A stretch of 64,000 bases of DNA from Clostridiales bacterium (GTDB taxonomy: Bacteria > Bacillota > Clostridia > Oscillospirales > Acutalibacteraceae), in NCBI GenBank assembly GCA_019416455.1, contig DXXG01000004.1, positions 186,001-250,000 on the forward strand, read 5' to 3'. The notes beneath the pieces were generated by a model that worked only from the letters and a program-made list of their open reading frames with translations, made no database searches and was not told where the DNA came from. The position numbers and the translations under genes were made by a program. Below, piece after piece: positions 49,109-58,011 of this stretch. Position 1 is the first letter of the stretch, and each line of letters starts with the position of its first letter.

Positions 49109-49137
49109 TTGTATTTCCAGGAAAAAACGGATATAAT
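49109..49137 (+). promoter_or_regulatory. ldh promoter
   Basis: TTGTAT at 49109-49114, 17-bp spacer, TATAAT at 49132-49137. No convincing Rex box is seen. Confidence 0.65.
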
Positions 49138-49224
49138 AAGAATGACTTGGGAGTGGCTCCTAGGGAAAACGATCAAATGGGCTGAAGCTTTCCGCCCTGA
49201 CTATAAAAAGGAGTGTGGACACAG

Positions 49225-50175
49225 ATGATCTTGAACAAACGGAAAATCGTTTTGGTGGGCACCGGCATGGTGGGCATGAGCTTTGCCTATTCTGCCTTGA
49301 ACCAGGCCGTGTGCGACGAACTGGTGCTGGTGGACATTGATAAGCGCCGTGCGGAAGGAGAAGCCATGGATTTGAACCACGGCGTGGCTTTCGCTCCTTC
49401 CAGCATGAAGATCTACGCGGGCGATTACAGCGACTGCGCCGACGCGGACATTGTGGTGATCTGCGCCGGTGTCAGCCAGAAGCCCGGGGAATCCCGGCTG
49501 GATCTCCTCAAGCGCAACACATCGGTGTTCCAGTCCATCATTGGGCCTATCACCCACTCCGGATTTTCGGGGATCTTCCTGGTGGCAACTAATCCGGTGG
49601 ACATCATGACCCGGGTGACTTACGAGCTTTCCGGATTCAATTCCAATCGAGTGTTCGGCACGGGCACTACTTTGGACACAGCCCGGCTGCGGTATCTGCT
49701 GGGGGACTATTTCTCCGTGGATCCCCGGAACATGCACGCTTACGTCATTGGCGAGCACGGCGATAGTGAGTTCGTGCCCTGGAGCCAGGCCATGCTGGCT
49801 ACCAAGTCGGTGATGGATATCTGTGAACAGTCCAACGGCAAATTCTGCTTGGAAGAGATGCAGAAGCTGAGCGCGGAGGTCCGGGACGCCGCCCAAAAGA
49901 TCATCGAGGCCAAGCGGGCCACCTATTATGGCATCGGTATGTCCCTGGTGCGGATCGTGCGGGCAGTGCTGTCCAACGAGAACAGCGTGCTCACCGTTTC
50001 CGCCCGTCTGCGGGGAGAGTACGGTCAGCGGGATGTATACGCTGGTGTGCCCTGCATCGTCAATCGCAACGGTGTGGACCGTGTGCTGGAACTGTCTTTG
50101 ACAGAGGAAGAGCGTCAGAAGTTCGCTGACTCCTGTGCGATCCTGCAAGAGAACTATCAGGGTTTAGAACTGTAA
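49225..50175 (+). CDS. ldh: L-lactate dehydrogenase
   Basis: The protein is 316 residues. ATG 49225 is preferred over GTG 49213, which abuts the AAGGAG site. NAD-binding GTGMVGMSFAY, catalytic loop and Arg region, and the active-site His in GEHGDSEF are present. It reduces pyruvate to L-lactate with NADH in fermentation. It is monocistronic, with a long 3' untranslated region ending in a strong hairpin. Malate dehydrogenase is the main alternative; motif context and length favour LDH. Confidence 0.9.
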   Translation: MILNKRKIVLVGTGMVGMSFAYSALNQAVCDELVLVDIDKRRAEGEAMDLNHGVAFAPSSMKIYAGDYSDCADADIVVICAGVSQKPGESRLDLLKRNTSVFQSIIGPITHSGFSGIFLVATNPVDIMTRVTYELSGFNSNRVFGTGTTLDTARLRYLLGDYFSVDPRNMHAYVIGEHGDSEFVPWSQAMLATKSVMDICEQSNGKFCLEEMQKLSAEVRDAAQKIIEAKRATYYGIGMSLVRIVRAVLSNENSVLTVSARLRGEYGQRDVYAGVPCIVNRNGVDRVLELSLTEEERQKFADSCAILQENYQGLEL

Positions 50176-50315
50176 GGGGCTGCACAGGCAGTATTAGGGT
50201 CGCCGAGATGAAAGCGGTGAGTTGACTCGTACCCCGGGTTTCCAGTTTGATGAAATTCACCACAAAGAGTTCTAGCCGCGGTCCGGAGTGATAGGCGGGG
50301 CCATCACAGACAAAC
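50176..50315 (+). ncRNA. Possible structured 3' untranslated region of ldh
   Basis: About 140 nt between the ldh stop and the terminator stem carry several short GC-rich pairings and no gene. It could be a structured 3' UTR or small RNA; no known family is claimed. Confidence 0.25.
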
Positions 50316-50360
50316 AAAAAAGCCAGGACTGGGAACGATCCCGATCCTGGCTTTTCTTTT
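50316..50360. terminator. Bidirectional terminator between ldh and the threonine aldolase gene
   Basis: AAAAGCCAGGA and TCCTGGCTTTT, with inner GGGA/TCCC pairing; A and T runs on both sides. Confidence 0.85.
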
Positions 50361-50375
50361 ATTATGTTTATGGTC

Positions 50376-51425
50376 TTACAGTTCTTTCCCCAGCTCTTGG
50401 ATATCAGCGATGAGCTGCTCCACGGCTACCTCCCGGGTGGCCCAGCTGGTTGCCAAACGGATGGCAGTGTGATCCTCGTCCACCTTGGCCCAAGTGGAGT
50501 AGGCGTATTTTTGGCCCAGCTTTTTCAGCAGACGGTTGGGGAAGATGGGAAACTGCTGGTTAGTAATGGACTCCGCGAAGAAGGGGAATCCGGCGTTCCG
50601 GCAGGCATCGGCGATGCGGTAAGCCTGCTGGTTGGCAGTGTGGCAGATCTCATAGTACAGCCCGTCCTCGAACAGGGTGAGAAACTGGATCCCCAACAGA
50701 CGGCCCTTTGCCAGCATGCCGCCGTTTTGCTTGATGGCGTAGCGAAAATCCGGTTTCAGTTCCGGGTTGACGATGACCACCGCTTCCCCGAACAGAGCGC
50801 CGCACTTTGTGCCGCCGATGTAGAACACATCGCAGAGACGGGCCAGGTCAGCCATGGTCACGTCGGTGCCTTGAGCAGTGAGGCCGTAGCCGAGACGAGC
50901 GCCGTCCAGGAAGAGATACAGGCCGTTTTCCTTGCAGGTTTTGCTCAGGGCTTCCAGTTCGGCCAGGGTGTAAAGAGCGCCGTTTTCCGTGGGATGTGAG
51001 ATATATACCATCTTTGGCTGCACCTGATGTTCGTGGGTCTCATCGCTCCAGTGGTTTTTCACGGTCTCCTCCACCTGGGCGGCGGTAAGCTTTCCTTCGG
51101 GGCCGCTGGGAAGAGCCAGCACCTTGTGGCCGGTAGCCTCCACGGCGCCGGTCTCGTGGGCGTTGATGTGGCCGGTCACAGCGGAGATGGCTCCCTGGTG
51201 GGGCCGCAGCGCGGAACGGATCACCGTGAAGTTGGCTTGGGTGCCGCCCACCAGAAAATGCACAGCAACGTCCTCTCGGCCGCACTCTTTGCGGATGAGC
51301 TCTCTGGCTTTTTCGCAGTAGGGGTCCTCGCCGTAGCCCACGGTCTGTTCCATGTTGGTGTTCAGCATCCGTTCCAGGATGCGGGGATGGGCTCCCTCAG
51401 TGTAATCACAGTTAAAGTAAAGCAT
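50376..51425 (-). CDS. ltaE: Low-specificity L-threonine aldolase family enzyme
   Basis: The protein is 349 residues. PLP fold type I features: VHFLVGGTQANFTVI, LYLFLDGARLGYGL with the PLP-binding Asp, and the Schiff-base Lys in YIGGTKCGALFG. It cleaves L-threonine or L-allo-threonine to glycine and acetaldehyde. ATG is at 51425-51423 and a GGAGG site precedes it on the minus strand. It has its own divergent promoter. Confidence 0.9.
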   Translation of the reverse strand: MLYFNCDYTEGAHPRILERMLNTNMEQTVGYGEDPYCEKARELIRKECGREDVAVHFLVGGTQANFTVIRSALRPHQGAISAVTGHINAHETGAVEATGHKVLALPSGPEGKLTAAQVEETVKNHWSDETHEHQVQPKMVYISHPTENGALYTLAELEALSKTCKENGLYLFLDGARLGYGLTAQGTDVTMADLARLCDVFYIGGTKCGALFGEAVVIVNPELKPDFRYAIKQNGGMLAKGRLLGIQFLTLFEDGLYYEICHTANQQAYRIADACRNAGFPFFAESITNQQFPIFPNRLLKKLGQKYAYSTWAKVDEDHTAIRLATSWATREVAVEQLIADIQELGKEL

Positions 51426-51486
51426 GGCGCTCCTCCAGAATCAGTATAAAATAGATCCGGGTTTCCCGGCATGATGGGACTCGATC

Positions 51487-51515
51487 ATTATAGCACTCTG
51501 GATTTTAAAAGTAAA
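51487..51515 (-). promoter_or_regulatory. Promoter of the threonine aldolase gene
   Basis: Minus strand TTTACT (51515-51510), 17-bp spacer, TATAAT (51492-51487). Confidence 0.75.
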
Positions 51516-51559
51516 TTGGCGCAGGAAGAGCCTGGGCTTAGAAATTTTTCGGCGGACCG

Positions 51560-51588
51560 TTGACAAAGCTGCGGGAATCGTGTATAAT
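51560..51588 (+). promoter_or_regulatory. ylxM-ffh operon promoter
   Basis: TTGACA at 51560-51565, 17-bp spacer, TATAAT at 51583-51588: a consensus sigma-A promoter. Confidence 0.88.
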
Positions 51589-51691
51589 CCTTAATGCTGT
51601 AAAGAAAACCGCTTTACAGAATCGGAAAGGGACCTGGTCGCCAGAGTCCCCGGACATAGTGGTCAAAAGACGGCCAAGGGAGGGACGAGCT

Positions 51692-52060
51692 GTGGCAAAG
51701 GATCTGCGGATCAGCTTTTTGCTGGATTTTTACGGGGAGATGCTCACCGATACCCAGCGGGAAGTGGTGGATGCCTATTATAATGAGGACTTGTCCCTGG
51801 CGGAGATCGCTGAAGATCGGGACATCACCCGGCAGGGCGTGCGGGACGCTATCAAGCGTGCCGAGCAGCAGCTTCTGGAGATGGAAGAGCGGTTGGGCCT
51901 TGCCCGGCGGTTCCAAGAGATTCAGAACAGCCTTGCACTGATTTGCGACTGTGCCCTAGCCATCCAGGATCTGAACGAGGAAAAGGGCAGAGTGCCCGGC
52001 ATTGACGAGAACGTGTCCAAGATCCTGAAATGCGCCCAGGAGATCGCCGTGGAGGCGTGA
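51692..52060 (+). CDS. ylxM: YlxM/UPF0122 signal-recognition-particle accessory protein
   Basis: The protein is 122 residues. GTG 51692 (MAKDLRISFLLDFYGEML) is set by GGGAGGG 7 bases upstream; the frame is open further back but without support. The helix-turn-helix LSLAEIAEDRDITRQGVRDAI is typical. YlxM binds SRP components and modulates Ffh GTPase activity in Gram-positive bacteria. It lies directly upstream of ffh, the conserved order. Confidence 0.93.
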   Translation: MAKDLRISFLLDFYGEMLTDTQREVVDAYYNEDLSLAEIAEDRDITRQGVRDAIKRAEQQLLEMEERLGLARRFQEIQNSLALICDCALAIQDLNEEKGRVPGIDENVSKILKCAQEIAVEA

Positions 52061-52132
52061 TAAGCGCTAAAATGAGTACAAGGGCCCCTGATCGGGCCAG
52101 TCAGAATAATTTGATTCCAGGAGGGATGACCA

Positions 52133-53461
52133 GTGGCCTTTGAAGGCTTGGCGGAAAAACTCAGCAATTCCTTTAAAAAGCTGCGAAGCAAAGGCAAGCT
52201 CACCGAAGCTGACGTGAAGGAAGCCATGAGGGAAGTGCGGCTGGCCCTGCTGGAAGCCGACGTCAACTACAAGGTTGCCAAGGAGTTCACCAAAAAGGTG
52301 ACGGAACGGGCTGTGGGCAGCGAGGTCATGGAAAGCCTGACTCCCGCCCAGATGGTCATCAAGATCGTCAACGAGGAGCTGACTGGGCTCATGGGCGGCT
52401 CTGAGGAGCGGCTGAAAATGCCTGCTCATCCCCCCGCTGTCATCATGATGTGCGGCCTGCAAGGCGCCGGTAAAACCACCCATGGGGCTAAGCTGGCCTA
52501 CCAGTTGAAATCCCAGGGACACCGTCCCTTGCTGGTGGCGGGCGACATCTACCGTCCCGCGGCTATCAAACAGTTGCAGGTGGTGGGTGAGAAGGCCGGA
52601 GCTCCCGTGTTCGAAAAGGGCACGCAGGACCCGGTGATCACCGCGAAAGAAGCGGTGCGCCACGCCAAAGACTATGGCAATGACTATGTCATCATCGATA
52701 CCGCCGGTCGACTCCAGATCGACGAGGAGCTGATGGAAGAGCTGCGTCGGATCAAGGAAGCGGTAGAGCCTACGGACATCCTGCTGGTGGTGGACGCCAT
52801 GACCGGTCAGGAAGCCGTGAACGTGGCCAAGACCTTTGACGACTTGTTGGACATCACTGGCGTCATCCTTACCAAGCTGGACGGCGACACCCGAGGCGGT
52901 GCTGCGTTGTCCGTCAAGGCAGTGACCGGCAAGCCCATTAAGTACGCAGGTACCGGCGAGAAGCTCTCCGACTTGGAAGTGTTCCACCCGGACCGAATGG
53001 CCAGCCGTATCCTGGGTATGGGTGACGTGCTCACCCTGATCGAGGATGCCCAGATGAAGCTGGACGAAAAGGCAGCCGCCAAAACAGCCCAGCGGCTGAT
53101 GCAGAACAAGATGGACTTGAACGACCTGCTGGATCAGTTCGAGCAGGTGAAGAAGATGGGCCCCATCAAGGGGATCTTGTCCAAGCTGCCCGGTGTGGGC
53201 AACAAGCTGGATGACGTGGACATCGACGACCGGGTGATGGACCGGAGCGCGGCTATCATCCTCTCCATGACCCCTTATGAGCGGTCTCATCCTGACTGCC
53301 TCAACGCTTCCCGGAAAAAGCGGATCGCTGCCGGGTGCGGCATGAAGGTGGAGGACGTGAACCGGTTGCTCAATCAGTTCCGTCAGACCCAGAAGTTGAT
53401 GAAGCAGTTCGGGGGCATGGGCAAAGGCAAACGCCGCAGAATGCCCAACATGCCTTTCTAA
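52133..53461 (+). CDS. ffh: Signal recognition particle protein Ffh
   Basis: The protein is 442 residues from GTG 52133 behind AGGAGG. The N domain is followed by the G domain with GLQGAGKTTHG, DTAGRL and ILTKLDGDTRGG, and a Met-rich M domain that binds 4.5S RNA and signal peptides (MTPYERSHPDCLNASRKKRIAAG). The tail GKGKRRRMPNMPF is typical. It targets nascent membrane proteins to SecYEG. Two GC hairpins lie between it and rpsP. Confidence 0.96.
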   Translation: MAFEGLAEKLSNSFKKLRSKGKLTEADVKEAMREVRLALLEADVNYKVAKEFTKKVTERAVGSEVMESLTPAQMVIKIVNEELTGLMGGSEERLKMPAHPPAVIMMCGLQGAGKTTHGAKLAYQLKSQGHRPLLVAGDIYRPAAIKQLQVVGEKAGAPVFEKGTQDPVITAKEAVRHAKDYGNDYVIIDTAGRLQIDEELMEELRRIKEAVEPTDILLVVDAMTGQEAVNVAKTFDDLLDITGVILTKLDGDTRGGAALSVKAVTGKPIKYAGTGEKLSDLEVFHPDRMASRILGMGDVLTLIEDAQMKLDEKAAAKTAQRLMQNKMDLNDLLDQFEQVKKMGPIKGILSKLPGVGNKLDDVDIDDRVMDRSAAIILSMTPYERSHPDCLNASRKKRIAAGCGMKVEDVNRLLNQFRQTQKLMKQFGGMGKGKRRRMPNMPF

Positions 53462-53570
53462 AAAGTTAAGCAAAGGATATTGCCGGGGCTCGCCCCGTGA
53501 CCAATATTGCCCGGTGAGCCGGGCCAAACAGTTCAACATTCAATTTATTATCATTTTGGAGGAATGGATC

Positions 53571-53813
53571 ATGGCAGTTAAGATCAGACTGAGAAGAATG
53601 GGCGCTAAGAAGTCTCCCTTCTACCGTATCGTGGTGGCGGACTCCCGCTTCCCCCGTGACGGCCGTTTCATCGAGGAGATCGGCTACTACAACCCCATGG
53701 AAGAGCCCAGCGTTGTGAAAGTTGACCCCGAGAAGGCCAAGAAGTGGCTGGCTAACGGCGCTCAGCCCACCGATACTGTGAAGGCTCTGTTCAAGAAGCA
53801 CGGCGTGATCTAA
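53571..53813 (+). CDS. rpsP: 30S ribosomal protein S16
   Basis: The protein is 80 residues, normal. ATG 53571 (MAVKIRLRRMGAKKSPFYRIVVADSR in outline) follows TGGAGG. Part of the conserved rpsP-khpA-rimM-trmD string. Upstream hairpins (CGGGGCTCGCCCCG and GCCCGG/CCGGGC around 53484-53524) may act in leader control. Biased codons agree with high expression. Confidence 0.97.
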   Translation: MAVKIRLRRMGAKKSPFYRIVVADSRFPRDGRFIEEIGYYNPMEEPSVVKVDPEKAKKWLANGAQPTDTVKALFKKHGVI

Positions 53814-53844
53814 ATTCGCGCCCAGCCTTGAAAGGAGCAGCAGC

Positions 53845-54075
53845 ATGGAGGCATTACTGAAAGCCATCGCTTCCGGCCTTGTGGAAAAGCCGGAGGAGAT
53901 CGTCGTCACCAGCGAGGAGCAGGAAAACGGTACCATCGTGTACCATCTCCACGTGGCCGAGGACGACATGGGCCGGGTCATCGGCAAGCAGGGCCGGATC
54001 GCCAAGGCGATCCGCGTGGTCATGCGCGCCGCTGCTACCCGCAACGAGCAGAAGATCATGGTCGAGATCGACTAA
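53845..54075 (+). CDS. khpA: KH-domain RNA-binding protein KhpA
   Basis: The protein is 76 residues with a single KH domain (GRVIGKQGRIAKAIRVVMRAAA, GxxG = GKQG). KhpA pairs with KhpB/Jag and binds RNA; it affects cell division in Gram-positives. It is placed between rpsP and rimM as usual. A short terminator-like hairpin follows at 54080-54100. Confidence 0.94.
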   Translation: MEALLKAIASGLVEKPEEIVVTSEEQENGTIVYHLHVAEDDMGRVIGKQGRIAKAIRVVMRAAATRNEQKIMVEID

Positions 54076-54079
54076 ACAG

Positions 54080-54100
54080 AAAGGGCGTAAGCCCTTTTTT
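54080..54100 (+). terminator. Short intraoperon terminator/attenuator before rimM
   Basis: AAAGGGC-gtaa-GCCCTTTTTT. Its location inside a conserved operon suggests partial read-through that sets ribosomal protein versus processing enzyme levels. Confidence 0.7.
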
Positions 54101-54128
54101 GTTTATCCGGAAACAGGAGGGTAAATCG

Positions 54129-54653
54129 ATGAAACAACAATTCTTGGAAGCCGGGCAGATCGTGCGCACCCACGGAGTCCGGGGAGAACTGGTGCTGGAT
54201 CCCTGGGCGGATTCTCCGGAATTCTTGGCGGGGATCAAACAGCTGTACTTTGACGGAGGCAAGACTGACGCCGGGCTGCTGGCCAGCCGGGTCCATAAGG
54301 GGAGACTGCTCATCACTCTGCGTGGGGTGACCACCGTGGAGCAGGGGGATGCCCTCCGGGGCAAGGTGCTCTACCTGAACCGGGACGACGTGAAGCTGGA
54401 AGAAGGCCAGGTGTTTCTCCAGGATCTGATCGGCCTAAAGGCGGTGGACGGCAACACTGGCAAAGAGTACGGCCAGCTCCGAGAGGTGCTTCCCACCGGC
54501 GCCAACGACGTGTACCGCATTGTGGACACAGCGGGGAAGGAGTATCTGTTCCCGGCGGTGAAGCATATGATTAAAAGGATCAGCGTGGAAGAGGGCGTCA
54601 TCGAGCTGCTGCCTATCCCCGGCATTTTTGACGAGGAAGGGGAGGAAGTCTAA
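54129..54653 (+). CDS. rimM: 16S rRNA processing/ribosome maturation factor RimM
   Basis: The protein is 174 residues from ATG 54129 (MKQQFLEAGQIVRTHGVRGE), preceded by AGGAGGG. An N-terminal RimM barrel and a C-terminal PRC barrel (LQDLIGLKAVD...GANDVYRIVD, YLFPAVKHMI) are seen. It aids 30S head assembly by binding S19. The stop is immediately followed by trmD. Confidence 0.95.
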   Translation: MKQQFLEAGQIVRTHGVRGELVLDPWADSPEFLAGIKQLYFDGGKTDAGLLASRVHKGRLLITLRGVTTVEQGDALRGKVLYLNRDDVKLEEGQVFLQDLIGLKAVDGNTGKEYGQLREVLPTGANDVYRIVDTAGKEYLFPAVKHMIKRISVEEGVIELLPIPGIFDEEGEEV

Positions 54654-55394
54654 ATGCGGGTGGATATCCTGACCTTGTTCCCGGAGATGTTTCTCCCGGT
54701 GCTGGGGCACAGCATCGTGGGACGGGCTCGAAAGAAGGGGCTTTTGCAGGTGTGCTGCCACCAGCTCCGGGACTTTTCCCCAGATTTCCGGGGCCGTGTG
54801 GATGATACAGTGTTCGGCGGTGGAAAGGGGATGCTTCTCATGGCGGAGCCCTTTGCCAGAGGCATCGACGAAATCTGCGCACATCTTGGATGGCGGCCGC
54901 ATATCTTATATATGTCTCCCCGTGGCAAGGTGCTGACCCAGGAGGACGCCAAACGTCTGGCCAAAGAGCCTGGTCTGCTGCTGCTCTGCGGCCATTATGA
55001 GGGCGTGGATGAGCGGTTGCTGGAGGAATACGGTGTGGAGGAGATCTCCGTGGGGGACTATGTCCTCACCGGGGGAGAGCTGCCCGCCATGATCCTCACC
55101 GACGCTGTCAGCCGCATGCTGCCCGGCGTTCTGTCGGAGGAGGTCTGCTTCACCGAGGAGAGCCACTATTCCGGCCTGTTGGAGTATCCCCAGTACACCC
55201 GGCCGGAAGTGTGGAGGGGACGACCGGTGCCTCCGGTGCTTTTGTCCGGGCATCATGGGAACATAGAGAAATGGCGGCGGGGACAGGCGCTGACGATCAC
55301 CCGGCGCAATCGCCCGGATCTGTGGGAACGGGCAGAGCTTACAAAGGAGGACCGCAAGCTGCTGGAAACACTGGACGATTCTCCAAAAATGTAG
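54654..55394 (+). CDS. trmD: tRNA (guanine-N1)-methyltransferase TrmD
   Basis: The protein is 246 residues. SPOUT fold signatures: MRVDILTLFPEMF, LLCGHYEGVDERLLE, EISVGDYVLTGGELPAM, and the C-terminal helical domain RRGQALTITRRNRPDLW. It methylates G37 of tRNAs with SAM to prevent frameshifting. rplS, which usually follows, is absent; instead comes a 310-bp gap and an HPr gene. Confidence 0.96.
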   Translation: MRVDILTLFPEMFLPVLGHSIVGRARKKGLLQVCCHQLRDFSPDFRGRVDDTVFGGGKGMLLMAEPFARGIDEICAHLGWRPHILYMSPRGKVLTQEDAKRLAKEPGLLLLCGHYEGVDERLLEEYGVEEISVGDYVLTGGELPAMILTDAVSRMLPGVLSEEVCFTEESHYSGLLEYPQYTRPEVWRGRPVPPVLLSGHHGNIEKWRRGQALTITRRNRPDLWERAELTKEDRKLLETLDDSPKM

Positions 55395-55704
55395 GGGATT
55401 GTATATCCTGTGGAAAAAAATCCTATGCTCTTCACGAAAGACAAACACTGTATGTGGTGTAAGAGAGGGGCGGTCGGAGACACAATGGGCAAAAAGTTTT
55501 CCACATTGCCAACAAGGTGCACAAATAAACGGCGAAAAAAGCGGCGCTGGGCTGTTCAGGAATCCAAAATTCGGGAATCCATGTTGACGGCGGCAGGAAA
55601 TATGCTATAATGATTTTAAATTCCAAATACTTTGCGCCCATTAGACCTATTTTTTGCGGTGGCAGAAAAACCCTTTTATAAATTTTGTAGGAGAGTGAAT
55701 TTGC
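55395..55704. other. 310-bp intergenic region upstream of the HPr gene
   Basis: No supported gene; short open frames lack ribosome sites. Holds the HPr promoter (55584-55611) and two near-inverted words, TGTGGAAAA near 55409 and TTTTCCACA near 55497, one mismatch from DnaA boxes, probably by chance. Confidence 0.5.
55584..55611 (+). promoter_or_regulatory. HPr gene promoter
   Basis: TTGACG at 55584-55589, 16-bp spacer, TATAAT at 55606-55611. Confidence 0.78.
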
Positions 55705-55968
55705 ATGTGTGCTAAAGAAGTATTGGTCCAGAATCAGGTTGGCCTTCACGCCCGTCCGGCTACGTTCTTCATCCAGAAGGCAAACGAGTTCAAGTCCTCC
55801 ATCTGGGTCGAGAAGGAGGAGAGAAGGGTCAATGCAAAGAGCCTTCTCGGTGTGCTGAGCCTCGGTATCGTGGGTGGCGTGACTATCCGCATCATTGCCG
55901 ATGGCGCTGATGAGGAGCAGGCTGTGGATGCCCTGGTGGAGCTGGTCAATTCCGGTTTTGCCGAGTAA
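55705..55968 (+). CDS. ptsH: HPr-family phosphocarrier protein
   Basis: The protein is 87 residues. Both regulatory sites are present: phospho-His15 in VGLHARPAT and the HPr-kinase Ser46 in AKSLLGVLSLGI, so it is HPr rather than Crh. It carries phosphate between PTS Enzyme I and sugar-specific IIA, and with phospho-Ser46 serves carbon catabolite control. It is monocistronic here, away from ptsI. ATG 55705 follows AGGAGAG. Confidence 0.93.
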   Translation: MCAKEVLVQNQVGLHARPATFFIQKANEFKSSIWVEKEERRVNAKSLLGVLSLGIVGGVTIRIIADGADEEQAVDALVELVNSGFAE

Positions 55969-56004
55969 GAGCGTTCCGTTTCATACAGGCAGATTGAAGC
56001 TGAA

Positions 56005-56031
56005 GGCACCGCGTAAAAGCGGTGCTTTTTT
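56005..56031 (+). terminator. HPr gene terminator
   Basis: GGCACCGC-gtaaaa-GCGGTGC followed by TTTTTT. Confidence 0.85.
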
Positions 56032-56054
56032 CATAACAGGAGGGCGGTGAGAAG

Positions 56055-57941
56055 ATGGAACCCAACGAAAAGAAAAAAGAGCTTCGCCGCAAGGCCATGA
56101 AGCTCCCCCTGAGCCCCGGAGTGTATCTGATGCATGACAAGAGCGGGGAGATCATCTATATCGGCAAGGCCAAAGCGCTCAAGAACCGGGTGAGCCAGTA
56201 TTTCGGCTCGGAGAAAAACCATGACAACAAAGTGCGCCGCATGGTGTCCAATGTGGATTGGTTCGAGTATATCGTCACCGACAGCGAGTTTGAGGCCCTG
56301 GTGCTGGAAAGCAGCCTTATCAAGCAGAATCAACCGAAATACAACATCCTGTTGAAAGATGACAAGGGGTACAGCTATGTTCGGGTGAGTTCCGGTCCCT
56401 GGCCTCGGATCACCGAGGTGAAGAAAGTGGAGGACGACGGCGCCAAATACATCGGCCCCTACATGAGCTCCTGGTCCATCAAACAGACCATTGACTCCGC
56501 CCGTAAGATCTTCAAACTCCCCGACTGCAACCGAAAGTTCCCCCAGGACTTCGGTAAAGGCCGTCCCTGCCTGAACTACTACATCAAGCAGTGCTGCGCT
56601 CCCTGCCGGGGGAAGATCACGGAAGAGGAGTACAACGAGGCTTTTCAGGAAGCCTTGGACTTTATCAAGGGAGGCAGCTCCACTTCCGTCAAGACCTTGA
56701 CGGAAAAGATGGAGCAGGCCGCCGAGAACCTGGAGTTCGAGCTGGCCGCACGGCTTCGGGACAGGATCAACGCTATCGCCAGCATGAAAGCCCGGCAGAA
56801 GGTGGTGGCAAGCCGTGTGGAGGAGCAGGACGTGTTCGCTTTGGCCCAGGGGGACACACACACCGCCTTTGAGGTGTTCCGGTTCACCGGGAACAAACTC
56901 AGCGACCGGGAGAGTTTCCTCACGGAAGGCCTGGAGCCGGACGCGGAGGCACGGTCGGAGTTTTTGCGGCAGTATTACGCCATTCGTGACAGAGTGCCGC
57001 CTTTGATCGTCCTGGACGGGGAGATCGAGGACGAGGAACTTTTGACACGCTGGCTCTCGGAGCGCCGAGGGAAAAGCGTGAAGCTTTTGGTCCCTCAGCG
57101 GGGCGACCAGGCTCAGCTGGTGCAGATGTGCCGCCAGAATGCCGCGGAGAACATCGCCCGTCAGGCGGGCACCTCCGGCCGTGACGCTTCCGCACTGGAT
57201 GAGTTGCGGAGGCTGTTAGGATTGGAAAAGGTTCCCGCCTATATCGAGTCCTATGATATCTCCAACTTGGCGGGTGGAGAAAACGTGGCAGGCATGGTGG
57301 TGTTCGAGAATGGGCGGCCCTTGAAGTCCGCTTACCGGAAGTTCAAGATCAAGACCGTCACCGGCCAGGACGACTACGGCTCCATGCGGGAAGTGATCCG
57401 CCGGCGGTTGGAAGAGTATAAGGCCTGCCAGCGGAAAGGGGAAGAGGATGGCTTTGGCCGGCTGCCGGACCTGATCCTTCTGGACGGCGGCAAGGGCCAC
57501 GTGGCGGCGGTCCAGCCCATCCTGGACGAACAGGGGTTCCAGATTCCCTTGTTCGGCATGGTGAAGGACGACAAGCACCGCACCAGGGCTATCGCCCTCA
57601 CAGGGGGAGAGATTGCCATCAGTTCTCACCGCCGGGCTTTTACGCTGGTGAGTTCCATCCAGGATGAGGTTCACCGGTTTGCCATCGGTTACCACCGGCA
57701 GCAGCGGAAAAAGACGGCAGTGTCCTCCACTCTCACCTCCATCGAGGGGATCGGTGAGACCCGGGCCAAGGCTTTGCTGAGGCATTTCAAGACAGTCACT
57801 GCCATCAGCGAGGCAGACCTGGCGGAATTGGAGGGCGCTCCCGGTATGACCAAGCCGGCAGCTCGCCGGGTGTGGGAGCATTTTCATCCTCCGGTGGGGG
57901 AAGATGGCGGAAATTCCGGGGAAATTGCGCCAAATAGTTGA
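56055..57941 (+). CDS. uvrC: Excinuclease ABC subunit C
   Basis: The protein is 628 residues, normal. The N-terminal GIY-YIG nuclease (PGVYLMHDKSGEIIYIGKAK) is followed by a Cys cluster (CNRKF...CLNYYIKQCCAPC), a UVR domain (MEQAAENLEFELAARLRDR), the RNase H-like nuclease (ESYDISNLAGG) and C-terminal HhH motifs (IEGIGETRAKALLRHF). It makes both incisions in nucleotide excision repair with UvrAB. ATG 56055 follows AGGAGGGCGG. Confidence 0.97.
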   Translation: MEPNEKKKELRRKAMKLPLSPGVYLMHDKSGEIIYIGKAKALKNRVSQYFGSEKNHDNKVRRMVSNVDWFEYIVTDSEFEALVLESSLIKQNQPKYNILLKDDKGYSYVRVSSGPWPRITEVKKVEDDGAKYIGPYMSSWSIKQTIDSARKIFKLPDCNRKFPQDFGKGRPCLNYYIKQCCAPCRGKITEEEYNEAFQEALDFIKGGSSTSVKTLTEKMEQAAENLEFELAARLRDRINAIASMKARQKVVASRVEEQDVFALAQGDTHTAFEVFRFTGNKLSDRESFLTEGLEPDAEARSEFLRQYYAIRDRVPPLIVLDGEIEDEELLTRWLSERRGKSVKLLVPQRGDQAQLVQMCRQNAAENIARQAGTSGRDASALDELRRLLGLEKVPAYIESYDISNLAGGENVAGMVVFENGRPLKSAYRKFKIKTVTGQDDYGSMREVIRRRLEEYKACQRKGEEDGFGRLPDLILLDGGKGHVAAVQPILDEQGFQIPLFGMVKDDKHRTRAIALTGGEIAISSHRRAFTLVSSIQDEVHRFAIGYHRQQRKKTAVSSTLTSIEGIGETRAKALLRHFKTVTAISEADLAELEGAPGMTKPAARRVWEHFHPPVGEDGGNSGEIAPNS

Positions 57942-58011
57942 CAGATGGGCCGTTTAATGGGATAATAAGGCGGATATACCATCAATACCGACGTTTTCTG
58001 GGAGAGATGTC

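Noticed and set aside
52450..52480. Altered Walker A in Ffh (His where Thr is common, GKTTHG)
   Set aside because: The essential GxGKTT is intact and the following position is variable in Firmicute Ffh proteins, so no functional change is inferred.
55405..55512. Pair of DnaA-box-like words suggesting an origin
   Set aside because: Only two words with one mismatch each, no AT-rich unwinding element, and no dnaA or dnaN nearby.
55410..55610. 66-codon frame upstream of the HPr gene
   Set aside because: No ribosome site, low-complexity basic tail, and it overlaps the HPr promoter.
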